64,000 nt of DNA from Drosophila miranda (Eukaryota > Arthropoda > Insecta > Diptera > Drosophilidae): positions 26,926,913 to 26,990,912 of the forward strand of contig NC_046677.1 of the NCBI RefSeq assembly GCF_003369915.1. Reading direction: 5' to 3'. The notes beneath the pieces were generated by a model that was not told the origin of the DNA, made no database searches, and saw nothing but the letters and a program-made list of their open reading frames with translations. Shown piece after piece: positions 13,901 to 24,200 of this stretch (positions are counted from its first letter, which is position 1; the number at the start of each line of letters is the position of its first letter). The position numbers and the translations under genes were made by a program.

Positions 13901-15314
13901 ACACACTGGGACACACACGACAAAATGATAATATTAATGCATATGGAGGCGGTCACCTGCACTGGCACTGGGGCCTCCTGAACGCTCGGTCTGCTCGACC
14001 CTTATCGCAAATGCGGCGAATATTATCTGCGATAATGAGAAAACTAATTGTGAGCTATGCAAATGTGGCACCACCAGATGCACCTGTACATCAGTGCTGT
14101 GTGCTTGTGTGTGTGTGTGTGCGCTTACCAACACTGGCCAAGTGTGAAAGCAATTAAATTTGATAGTTTATCAGAGAGGGAGCTGGGAGTGGGAGAGGGA
14201 GAGTTCATTTGAATAAACGGAAATTGGAACGACGACAAACACTCGACTGCACTCGGGTTGCCAGCCTTACTTTTGTTCGTTCAATGAGCAGCACAGCAAT
14301 CATTAGAGATAACCAAATTGGAGACTTAAAGCTTAATTTCTCTTCTAAGACCAGTTCTGTTTAAGGACGATATCTCTCCGCAGCGCAGTGCAATTACCAA
14401 TGCAAATACCACGCAAAAACTGTAAGGACAAATGGGAGAGACTCTTGGGGGCCGAAAAGTGAAAGTCGATAGGCGTCCCCTTCCCCAAAATGGCCGCCGC
14501 TGATGAGAGCAGCGATGCAACTTGAGAGCTTAATTGCAATGTCAGCGGTGACGATCTCTCTCACGGTTGTACTCTTCCACTCTTCCTCGCTTTTTACGCC
14601 CATTTAATACCTCTCTCACTCTCTTTGAGTCTCTCTCACACAGTAAGCTGCTCATTTTCAAACAGCAGCTGCAGACCAAGTTGTGATTTTACAAGGTGGG
14701 GCTTGCAATAGGTTTGATTAACATTTCTGTGGCACATAACGAGTGGGATATTGTATACCTCACTTTTTACAAATACACCTTGTTCCTGTTAGCTGATTTT
14801 GTTCCCCCTTGAAACTTAAAGACGCAGCCTTCTCACTCACTCGCACACTCTTTCCCCCTTTTTGTCACCCTAAACTCTGTTCAATTTGCAATTCAAATTG
14901 TTCGTTCAGCAAGTACCCTGGGCAGAAGGTATGATGATTTTTATCAGATGTTTGCAACGTGGAAACAGACCTGAAACAAAATTAATGCATAAGGTTCAGC
15001 TTACCGTTTCCTTAACGAAAGAAAGATGAAATTGAAAGAACTTGCTTCGCTCTCTTCATTCTATTGCATTACAGGAATTAGAGGGTGGAAGCTGATGCTC
15101 GAAGCGGGAGAGAGTCAGATCTGCAGTATTTGGAATGCCTCTCACGCCAAAATGAGCTTCCCTTTGAACGCTCTCACATTCCGTTTTGATGCTCTTCTTC
15201 ACTGCGATATTTCATGATGAGTGCGAAAGGGACATAACTTCGCGTCTTTTCTGCCAAATTTCCAAAAACGAACACAGGTCGAAAACGTAACAAAAACAGA
15301 TTTTAGATTTGTTC

Positions 15315-15722
15315 ACATGAAAAAAAAAGGCATAAATAATATGTTAATCTGCATATATTTAAAATAAATATACCTGTATCACACTTTGCCGCACTTTTCC
15401 TCCGTCGAGCTGCCTTTTTGTGGCCATCTTGCGCCACCGCCCTTGATTTAACACATTTTCTTGCATTGCACACACATTTTTTGCACATTTATATCTAATC
15501 ACTACAGCAAACTTTATTTCACACACCAGCAACATATTTCCGATTGGATTTTTCACCATTTTCCGCATTTTCAGGGATAGAAACGCGGAGCTGATTTGCC
15601 GACGGGCGCATGTGCCGGGTGAAAAAATTGGAGTGAGAGCGGCGCTAATGCGTTCGTTCTTCGATCTTCTGCTCCTCTTCCTATTTGCTCTCTCTCCCAC
15701 GCTCTATTCGGGTGCTTTTGCG
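15315..15722. repeat. Direct-repeat unit 1 of an unexplained noncoding tandem pair
   Basis: This unit is repeated at 15773-16233 in the same orientation. Shared landmarks, in order, are ACATGAAAAAAAA, a GCACTTTTCCT-like stretch, AACACATTTTCTT, CCATTTTCCGCATTTTCAGGG, AAACGCGGAGCTGATTTGCC, GTGAAAAAATTGGAGTGAGA, and a CTCTCTCCCACGCTCT end with CTTTTGCG. Identity is high in the right half and low in the left half. On the minus strand the right half has GAGAG elements followed by a short ATG-led open frame (MRKMVKNP...). The function is unknown. Confidence 0.7.
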
Positions 15723-15772
15723 AAAACGAAAAAAAGTGAGAAAACGGCAAAATAACGCATTGTTTATTTCTA

Positions 15773-16233
15773 CACATGAAAAAAAAAGAATTTATGCAAA
15801 AATAATTTGTTTGTCAACATATTCATATATCACATATCAAATATATACACATACATACATATGAACATACATACATATGTACAATATCACAAATTACTGC
15901 ACTTTTCCTTCGTAGATCTGCTTTTTTTCGCCATTTGCCTTTTTCTGCGCCCTCGCCTTTGATCAAACACATTTTCTTCCACCAAAACACACTTTGTTGT
16001 ACATAATCACTGCACCAATACACTAAGCTTTACTTCACACACCTGCGCCAGATTTTTCCCATTGGATTTTCCACCATTTTCCGCATTTTCAGGGAATAAA
16101 ACGCGGAGCTGATTTGCCGACGGGCGCTTGTTCCGGGTGAAAAAATTGGAGTGAGAGCGGCGCTAAAGCATTCGTTCTTCGATCTCCTCTTCCCATTTGC
16201 TCTCTCTCCCACGCTCTCTCCGCTACTTTTGCG
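15773..16233. repeat. Direct-repeat unit 2 of an unexplained noncoding tandem pair
   Basis: This is the partner of the unit at 15315-15722. It is about 60 bp longer, partly because of a CATA-type microsatellite near 15840-15885. The minus-strand open frame (MRKMVENPMGKIWR...) is kept, with GTGTGT following a CAG, so a splice donor is conceivable. The two units could be duplicated promoters with first exons, or simply a tandem duplication of noncoding DNA. I favour the latter without evidence. Confidence 0.7.
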
Positions 16234-16949
16234 AATGATTAAAATGTGCAAGGTGGTCCGCTAGCTCAACAGCACTACTGAGAGCGCTATGACGTCATGT
16301 TTGCTGTTGTACTAAGCAAAGTAAATGTAGTGGTATAAGTGTAGAGTGGCGGCCCCAGCTGCGTTTTATGTTGTCGCTGCGCTGTCTGTGGCAGTGACTG
16401 AGGCCGCTGGCAGAATCAGAAGCTGAAGCAGCAGCAGAGGCGTTGAGTATGAAAATTAATTCAAGCGAATTCCAGGTGTGCATTTGACATCCACCTGACA
16501 GGCATATTGGGCCACTTTTGTCACATTATAAACAATTCATTTGCAATTTGATTGCAGTTATTGGGATTGGATTGTGTATTGAACAAAGACACGGCATTAA
16601 ATGGCAATCGATGGATATGGAGCTGTGCAAATGCAGATGGAGATTGACAGGGTAATTACGCTGGGCGTTATATCTGGGCTGGCATTGGTGTAGCAATCAC
16701 AGACATGGGGGCTATTCCGTAATTAAATTTAATATCCAAAGCGCTTGTTGCATTTATTAAATATTTAGCACTAGCATTTGCCATCTGTTTTGTCTTTAAC
16801 CCTGATGCAAATCCAAAAACTGTCAACATTTCTATCGCTTTAAGATGTACATATCTCTGCTCTGGTTACATCCCAGTTTGCACAGTTTCAGAACTCTGCT
16901 CTGTAGGGACATCTTTCCATCCCAGCCTCCCTCGCTGCCAAGAACTGCA

Positions 16950-17443
16950 ATGAAAACCACAATTTTGATTAGAAAATTGCACAAAGTTCTGGTTCCCGTT
17001 GTGCTGGCTTGCATAGCAATCCAAAGGGCTCCAAGCAGCCCTCCCCAAGTGCCCCTCATGCCCCACCTAATTGACGGTTAGCTACTGCGGTGGCTGACTC
17101 TTATCTAACCCTTACTTTTACCCTTTACCTATACCCAACCCTTACCCTTTTGTCTTGGCCAGCACAAACCACCGAAACACGTGCTAAATTGTTTGCACTT
17201 TACCTTTTGTTCCTCCGCCTTCACCCTTCACCCTTCTTCCTTCTTCCTTGTTCCTTGCACCTTGTATTTTCTTTATCAGCACCGGTTCCACCGCCCTACC
17301 ACAGCCGAGCCCACACAAAAGCCACAAAGTGGACAGCTCTGGTTATAACGGTGACAGCTGTTCTCACGTTGACAGCTCATTACATAACCTCAATCTTCTC
17401 CCGCTCCCCACCCACACCCGCTCCACACTGTCTTCTCTGGTAG
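16950..17443 (+). CDS. Speculative two-exon small secreted or membrane protein
   Basis: An ATG at 16950 opens a 42-codon frame with a signal-peptide look: a basic start (MKTTILIRKLHK), then the hydrophobic VLVPVVLACIAIQ, then a proline-rich stretch. The frame closes at 17081 unless a GTTAGC donor at 17077 is used. An acceptor with a long pyrimidine tract ends at 17279, and joining the two (16950..17076 + 17280..17443) keeps frame and gives 96 residues. The second part holds a hydrophobic stretch (TALVITVTAVLTLT). The donor is not canonical and I recognise no family. Chance is a real alternative. Confidence 0.2.
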
Positions 17444-18238
17444 CCCCTCTATTAGTGGGGCAACGCTGTAACGCTGTAAGTGTAATTTGCAGTTCAATTA
17501 CCTCACTAATATGGCATGTCGATATGGTCGCCGCGGTGGTCTCGGGGCGACAGTCTCCCCCACTGTCATTGGCCTTCGGGCTCCTCATATGCTCTGCCCA
17601 CGCATGTAACTCGAATTCGTTAATTATTTTGACAGTCGGACGGTCATGTCGACAGCGGAAGGCGAAAGGGGGCCTGACGAAGACTGATTACTCTCTCTCC
17701 AGAGAGCGGTTATGATTCCAAATGGCAGATCTAATTCCAAGCCAACAAGTAGCCATTCCCAAAATGTGGGTAAACTTTCCGAATGGCCGAAACCAACGTT
17801 CGCTGTAGGACAAACCGCACGACAAAGTTGACCGACCCTCATCAATGTCCCGGTCCCGGTGACCGAAGAAGTTACCAACTCGAGAAGTCCTGTTGTGGCC
17901 ACACATGAAACTTGCATGACTCTCTCTGTCCTTCCGGCTCTTCTTCTTCCGCCGCGCCTCCTACTGCTTCGAGGCAGTAAGCCAATGTAACCGTAATTTG
18001 TGTGGCAGCCACAGCACAGCGCCCAGTCATTTTGGCCAGCCACTGATTATGCTATCCCGAAATGGACATGATGTCAAATTGCCGGAGACACATGTACCAG
18101 GGTACGGCGTACATAATTTACGGAACACACAAATAACTGTGACAACCCAGTGAGAGAGAAAGTGGGATTTTGAGTGGGATACATGCCAAAAACAGGGCGG
18201 GGTTCGATATATATTAATTCAATTCACTTAAGATCTAT

Positions 18239-18355
18239 TTACACGCGCGTGCCAGTCGGAGGCACCAGCGGCACCGGCAGCAGCATCTCCACCAGCAGCC
18301 AGCCCAGCAGTAGGGCATAGGCCACAACGGTCCAGAGCAGCCGCCGACGCCGCCA
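18239..18355 (-). CDS. Candidate stop-readthrough extension of TBCC (tail anchor)
   Basis: Directly after the TBCC stop codon (TAG at 18356-18358) the same frame stays open for 38 codons and ends at TAA (18239-18241). The peptide begins WRRRR, then has about 25 residues rich in Leu, Val, Ala and Trp (LLWTVVAYALLLGWLLVEML), and ends in a proline-rich tail (PVPLVPPTGTRV). This is the layout of a C-terminal tail anchor. Stop-codon readthrough is well documented in Drosophila. The base after the stop is T, not the most leaky context. A 59-bp intron (donor GTAATA to acceptor ATATAG) can also be drawn across the stop, but it changes frame and loses the hydrophobic helix. A pure coincidence of GC-rich codons cannot be excluded. 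Confidence 0.4.
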   Translation of the reverse strand, partial: WRRRRLLWTVVAYALLLGWLLVEMLLPVPLVPPTGTRV

Positions 18356-19450
18356 CTATATGATCGTGGTCTTCTCCTTCTCTTCGTTATCATCTTTGTA
18401 ATTATTATTATTACTGAGGAAATCGCGACGCAGGGCATTCCAATTGGGCGCCGGATGATCCTTGAGAAGGCTCCAGTTGGGCGAATGCACATCCGGCGAC
18501 AGCCAGTTGAAGTCCGCCACATCCGTGTAGTTATTCTGGGATTTGTTCAGTCCAGAAGCGGAATAGTCGGCCTCTAGTTCCGGGTAGTCGTAGTTGAACT
18601 CCCCAATCTCGATTTTCTTGCAATCCTCGATGATGGCCCGACAGGTGACATGGAGATAGATGCGTGTGGAATGGGAGGAATGCAGGCGCAGCTGCTGACA
18701 GGCAATGGCCACGGTGCAGCGATCCAGTTGCTCGGCAAAGAAGGAACGCGCCACAGGCCCACACAGCAGGGTGCACTGACTGGCCTTGGAGACCTGCACA
18801 GAGCCGGGATGACCCTGCAGCTCCACCAGGCATTGACTTAAGTTGGAAATGGTTATATCCTGGCCATTGACTTCGTCTGCGCTCAGTACAATATGAGCAT
18901 TCCTGCGATTGGCAATGGTCCAGGTGAAGTTGCTGCCGCTCTGCTCCTTCTTTGGTGTCTTCTTGTCCTGTGGTTCGCTATCGACGACCACCGGCAACGG
19001 CTTTTGCTTGGGAGCCGTCTTCTTGCCGCTGAAACCAAACTTCTTTTTGGGCATTAGCCGCTGACGGGCCTCATCGTTGCTGCTGGTTAGGGCGTTTAGC
19101 ATATTCTGACAAGACTTGATTTTGAAATCCGAGAGAAACATCGTCGATGCGGTTAGATAACGCTGCAGTTCCTGTATCTGAAGAGTAATCTCTGGCAGCC
19201 GCTTGCTGAGATCGGGTAGCGGTGCATCCCCACTGTTCATGTCCAGCATGAGGATGCTCTTCTCTATGTCGTAGGCACGCTGGCCAAACGTCTGAGCAAA
19301 GAAGTCCACGCCCTCGTTCTGGATCGTCTCCTTTGAGCGCTGCTCCAACTTTACATCCAAATAGTTTTTCCTGTCCTTGTTGCGTTTGTTAATGCGATCC
19401 AGTATGAGATCCTTGCGGGCGCCGGTATCCCCATCCACGGAGTCCTCCAT
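18356..19450 (-). CDS. TBCC: Tubulin-folding cofactor C (TBCC)
   Basis: A single coding exon of 364 codons. TBCC stimulates GTP hydrolysis by beta-tubulin in the cofactor D/E supercomplex and so releases native tubulin dimers in the cytosol. The N-terminal half is helical and charged (LDRINKRNKDRKNYLDVK, then DIEKSILMLD), matching the spectrin-like domain. The C-terminal half is the beta-helical TBCC/CARP domain, including GQDITISNLSQCLVELQG, the QLDRCTVAIACQQLRLHSS region with the catalytic-arginine area just after it, and the family ending DFNWLSPDVHSPNWSLL. I place the start at MEDSVDG (19450) because an upstream in-frame ATG overlaps a probable splice acceptor (TTGCAG at 19463-19468), which implies a 5' UTR intron. 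The length agrees with the family (about 350). The minus-strand promoter probably lies near 19.8 kb. See the separate entry for the in-frame extension after the stop. Confidence 0.93.
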   Translation of the reverse strand: MEDSVDGDTGARKDLILDRINKRNKDRKNYLDVKLEQRSKETIQNEGVDFFAQTFGQRAYDIEKSILMLDMNSGDAPLPDLSKRLPEITLQIQELQRYLTASTMFLSDFKIKSCQNMLNALTSSNDEARQRLMPKKKFGFSGKKTAPKQKPLPVVVDSEPQDKKTPKKEQSGSNFTWTIANRRNAHIVLSADEVNGQDITISNLSQCLVELQGHPGSVQVSKASQCTLLCGPVARSFFAEQLDRCTVAIACQQLRLHSSHSTRIYLHVTCRAIIEDCKKIEIGEFNYDYPELEADYSASGLNKSQNNYTDVADFNWLSPDVHSPNWSLLKDHPAPNWNALRRDFLSNNNNYKDDNEEKEKTTII

Positions 19451-19810
19451 TCTATTGCTTATCTGCAATGGAAGTAGTGTTAAAAATCAATTTTTATCCC
19501 AAACTTCTTTCAAAGAGATGAATCACAACGCAGTTGTTGCTGTGTTTCTGTGTTTTTGGGGCTGCGCAGCTGCAGCAAAAATCGACAAAATCTTTGCTCT
19601 TCTTTCTCGGTCAGTCACTCTTTTCAGGTTTTTGGGTATTGCCATATCAAAATGGTGTAATATTTGTGCAGTTTATTAACCTTTTTAGTCTTTCTTTTTG
19701 CCTAGTTTTCCAATTAAAAAAAGAACAACAAATGAGCGGGGGTGTCAGCTGTAACCGAAAAAGCACTAAAAAATACCCCAGCCATAGTACAGCAGCTAAC
19801 ACTAATAATA

Positions 19811-19860
19811 ACCAGTGTGACCGCGGTATAGCCAGTATATCAAAATATACCATCTCATTT
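19811..19860 (-). promoter_or_regulatory. Probable TBCC core promoter (Motif 1 plus Motif 6)
   Basis: Read on the minus strand, this contains GCGGTCACACTGG (Drosophila core-promoter Motif 1, the M1BP site) with GGTATATTTTGATATA (Motif 6) just upstream. This pair is typical of housekeeping genes. It sits about 360 bp upstream of the TBCC coding start, and the acceptor at 19463-19464 would remove the leader intron. Confidence 0.6.
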
Positions 19861-19868
19861 AAAAAATA

Positions 19869-20042
19869 TACCGTAAATATACTGACGAATTCAAGTTCTA
19901 TTATACATATTGCTCGATTTTGATATTCCGTCAAATATTATTAGCTAGATAGAACATTTTGCAATGCCCACATAGTTTTGTACAATTGATGAATCAATTT
20001 TGTAATTGACTGGCCTATTCTTAATACTTGCTTTTATTTGAT
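19869..20042. repeat. Dispersed repeat copy A
   Basis: About 175 bp that reappear at 37461-37634 in the same orientation at roughly 90% identity by eye. It begins at TACCGTAAATATACTGACGA and runs through ATTATTAGCTAGATAGAACA to ACTTGCTTTTATT. A weaker third trace is near 38095-38160. Both good copies lie immediately upstream of the Motif 1/Motif 6 promoter of a minus-strand gene (TBCC here, the SFT2-family gene there). No coding capacity or clear terminal repeats are seen. Confidence 0.75.
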
Positions 20043-20598
20043 TTCTATACACCGTTGAAAATGAAATTTAATAGTTTGATAAATTTTGAATAAGCGCTAA
20101 AAAATACCACAGCCATACCACAGTGGTATTGTAGCCCTGTTTTTCTTGCTTTTTCTCCAGCACCGTTCGGTGTAATGTTAAAGTAAGTACATGTGTGATG
20201 TTAATGTTAAGTGTTGAATGTTAATGTTAAAGATAGCGCGGTGGCAAAATTTCAAATAACCCGCAAAATTCAAACCAAATCAATTCCTTTCACATTCTAT
20301 GAAAATGTCTTGCTATACTCAAAAACTCTCAAAAATTTCGTGGCTTCCTTCAGTTTTTTTTTTATTTTATTTTAAATCAAAACTACAGGCAACAGATTGA
20401 AGTTTTTTTTTTTTTTTTGAAGCGGTCTTTGAGTGGGGTTTATTTCTGAGGTGGTTGTGGGTTCTGGAGTGGTGTGTCTGCGAGTGGGTGGCGTCTACTC
20501 GTGAATTGCTTACAATTGGGCTTACAATTATGAATTTTAACATATTTACAATTGAATTTTCGTTAAATACATAAACATAATATGTAAAGTTAGGTATA

Positions 20599-20637
<39 letters not shown>

Positions 20638-21230
20638 TATAAAGAGTATATATAGATAGTTGTGTGTGTGTGCTTGAATGTGTGCCCTATATTGAATGCA
20701 AATGTACTAAACAGCATTTGTACTTTTAACTTTCGTTAATTAGCAACATTTTCAACACTTAAGTACTAGAAAAACTATTAAATACATCTTGATTTCGTTT
20801 GTTCTTTCTCACTGCTCGTTCCTTTCTTGGTTGCTATTTCTTTCTGTTTTGATCTGAGTTTATCTCGTCTTCTCTTGTTTTGTTGTTGGTTATTTTCTTT
20901 TATAAGGCACCTGGACACATTCCTGAATATAATGTGCGTTTCATATGATAGCGTTATTTAATTTTTAAACAAATTAAAATCTATTGACTACACAACGAAT
21001 TGATATAAACGCGAAAATTCGTTAAGGAATTAGTACTCCAACGGAGGGTAAGGTATCAAATTCTATAATTCGTATGACCAGCAAATGACTAAAAATCATC
21101 ATTGAAAATGATTGGATGATGAGCGAATCAATAAAAACATTCTACATCAATAAAAGTACGTTTTTTCGGAAATGTTTCTCTGCTTCTTTCAGCACGAAAT
21201 CAATCGTAGGTCCCCCAATCCTTATATAGA
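20043..21230. other. AT-rich noncoding stretch with (AT)n at 20600-20635
   Basis: This stretch holds a poly-T run near 20407-20418, short repeats of GTTAATGTTAA near 20195-20235 and a nearly pure AT run at 20600-20635. It lies between the TBCC promoter side and the 3' end of NAPRT, so part of it is probably NAPRT 3' UTR. No gene is seen. Confidence 0.6.
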
Positions 21231-24200
21231 TCATGAGAGCTCGCCAATGGGTGCATTCTGCAGCCACAGATCGTGAATGAAATTGTACAGATTATCGCTG
21301 ACGGAAACCTGGGAAACGACAATAAAATCATTATAAATTACACAACATTTGATGGGTTTTTTGCCTCACCTTATAGGGCGTTGGGTTCAGCGTACGCTTG
21401 TGATCATTCCTCAGCGTCTTCAATGAGATTTGCACCTTTTCGCGCACCTGCTCGAGAGTCGGCAACTGCTGGCATATCTTGCCCGACTTCCAGTACACCT
21501 TGTACAGCGACTCCACGTGCGAGGGTATGACATAGGCGCGCTTTGACTCCTGGAACGGATGACGACACAGCACCTTCTGGCCCACAGCTGGTGGGGGTTC
21601 CGAGACCTTCTGCAGCAGATCGATGAGTGCATGTCCATCGGCACTGTACAAACGATAGGCATTCTTATTCCCCGGCATGGTGACCTTCTCCACATCCTGG
21701 CTCAGCTTGATCCTGGGCTGGCCATTGATCTCCACCAGCTTGTAGACACAGCCCAAGGCAGGCTGACGCTGACAGGTCACTGGGGAAGAGACGAAACTAT
21801 TCAAATCTGATCAAAAATGCTTGCTTCGAAAAGACTCACCCAAATGCGTGCCTATGCCAAAGCAATCAATCTTATGTCCTTGCTCATTTAGGCTCAAGAT
21901 AGTATCCTCGTTAATGTCATTGGAGGCCACAATAGTCAGCTTATTGAACCATGGCACCTTGAAGCGCTCGGCCACCTTCTCGAAGGTCTCTCGCGCCAAA
22001 CAGCTGAGATATGCCAAATCTCCCGAATCAATCCTTATGCCCAATGCATGATAGCCCAAATCGTTGAGGGCCAAAGCCACGGCACTAAAATTCAGCAGAC
22101 CGCTCCTATGGAAAAAGCAAGAAAACACCGAAAAATTTGATTAAAAAGGATGCCTATAAATGCCATCAAGTGCTGCTGGGCTTTGGTTCTCAATTCAATA
22201 AAAATATCTTTCTCTTTAAGTATTTCGTTTGCCACTAAATTGAAAGCGAAAGTTTATACAAAAATATATATTTTAAGGTGGAGGGTGTAGCTCTATAAAC
22301 GTGATGGAACCACATTGGGTTCTCTTTGGATTTTGCAAGTGCCTCTAGGGAAAACCATTTCCTGTGTTGGAATTTTCATTGTATTTTTGCTCATTTTAGA
22401 GAGCAGCAAAAAATGTTGAATATTCTTATTTTTTTCTTTTGTTCATTAAGCCATGCAGTGTGCTCTCTCGGACGCTTTCTTTGAACTATTTACAGGTAAA
22501 ATATACTAAAGAAAAATTGTTGAAAAATATTTAAAGGATTTCTCTTCGAAATTTCTTCAAGGGTTCCATAGGCATAATGGTTCTAACAAAGAAGACAACG
22601 AATTTATCCAAGTCAAAAAATAATGGGAATCATTTTCGATGTAAACAGAAAATAAATGATTTTGGTTCCCACAAAATGTTAAAGAAATCGAACAAAATGT
22701 TTTTTGTGGAGAGTTGTTTCAGGACAAAGGACAAGTTCTAGTATCACAGGGTTAGGCGGAGGTCTATGACAGCATTAGGGTGATTCGGTGTGTGTTTTTA
22801 ATATTGTTTCCCAACAAAGTGCATAAAACAATTGGTAATTATTGAGAGTATTTTTGTAATTCTTTAAATTTCTTTAAGTTTTTCTTTGAGTGCAGGATTC
22901 CCTAAAAGATGTATACATACATACAGGGTTATTTTGTATTAGGTTTCCTAATGTCGCGTGACGTGTGCCTCAACCTAAATGTTAGGATTGTTTTTTTACA
23001 ATTCTGTTTAGAAATATTAGCTTTCAGCATTGTTCTTTTTTTTAGTTTTTTATAAAACATTTACTATTTAAGATCTTTTTAAATATTTTACATTTCAATT
23101 TGCTTGATTTTGCAATTGATTTTCTAGTAAAAAATATGCCAAAATATTTGTTCAAGTATTTTTAAAATTTTTCCTGCATTATTTATTTATTTTTTTTTTG
23201 CTATCTTAAGACTTTTTTGCAATTGTTTTAAGCACCTTTGGGTTAAATGTAAGCTCTAAAATCATATATTTATGCATCGAACACATGGTATATGGTTTTT
23301 GGTGGCTTTTGTGGGTGAGTGGAGGGGGGATAATGCCATATGATATCATAGTGTAATTATTTGTTGTGTTGGTTGTTTCTTTACGAGTAACTTTGAAGAC
23401 GTGTGTTTTACATACCTCTGCCAAAATAGTGCCGGAAGTCATTTTGTTTACTATGTTAGAATAGGAAATTCTTTTGATATGTTTCAAATTTTGTATTCAG
23501 GGGGTTTTTTCTGATTCGTTTTCACATAATGTTTTATTAGAGGGGAGGCACATTTATTAAACATTCAGGAGGATCAAAAAATAAAAAGCCATACGTAACG
23601 AAAATGAGTTAAAATGAATGTTAAAAAGGTAAATATGGGTTAAAATGATAAAGGGAACAGGAACAGAAAAATGTTGAAGGGCAAAAATTGTATACAAAAA
23701 TTAGTGAAGAAAATATAAAATTAGAGCCGGAAAGGAAGGATTGAAAGGTAATGGACAAAAACTTACTTCAAATGAAAGCAGAAAGAATAGATTAAAAGAG
23801 TAGAAGAGTAAAAAAAGGCGAAAGTTCAAATAGAAGTACAAAAACGGAAGAAACTTCACCTGTTTTTCTGCATTTATCTTTAGCGTTTTTCCAATTTTCC
23901 CAATTATACGAGGACTTAAGGACCAATGTAACACCATTAAAAGTAGCAGGACACACACATAGACATACAATATATATGTATTTGCATGTATATGGATGGG
24001 TTGTAATTTTACAAATTTAATAGCAATAATTTAGGATAGTTTTTAATGGATGTTTTTTGATGATTTTTAGTGGTGAAGGAAGGGGGGAATCATGCAGCAC
24101 CCAAGACCATAGAAAAAAACCACCCAAAACAAAAACAGATCTAGAATGAAAGCTTAAATTAAACAAATAGCAGTGGAAATTATTTATAAAATAATGTACA

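Larger units (their letters stand above)
1..15300. other. Long gene-poor noncoding stretch
   Basis: I see no conserved protein family in any frame here. The open frames are short, low in complexity or antisense to simple repeats. The stretch holds GT/CA and GA microsatellites, poly-C/poly-G runs (about 5813-5822 and 8156-8172), pyrimidine-rich tracts and AT-rich blocks (9430-9600). It reads like fly intergenic or long-intron DNA. Noncoding RNAs or enhancers may be present, but nothing in the sequence lets me place one. Confidence 0.6.

Noticed and set aside
17624-18043. 139-codon minus-strand open frame next to TBCC
   Set aside because: No recognisable domain, Arg/Gly/Cys-rich GC-driven composition and no splice or promoter context. 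It is probably chance, or part of the TBCC downstream region.
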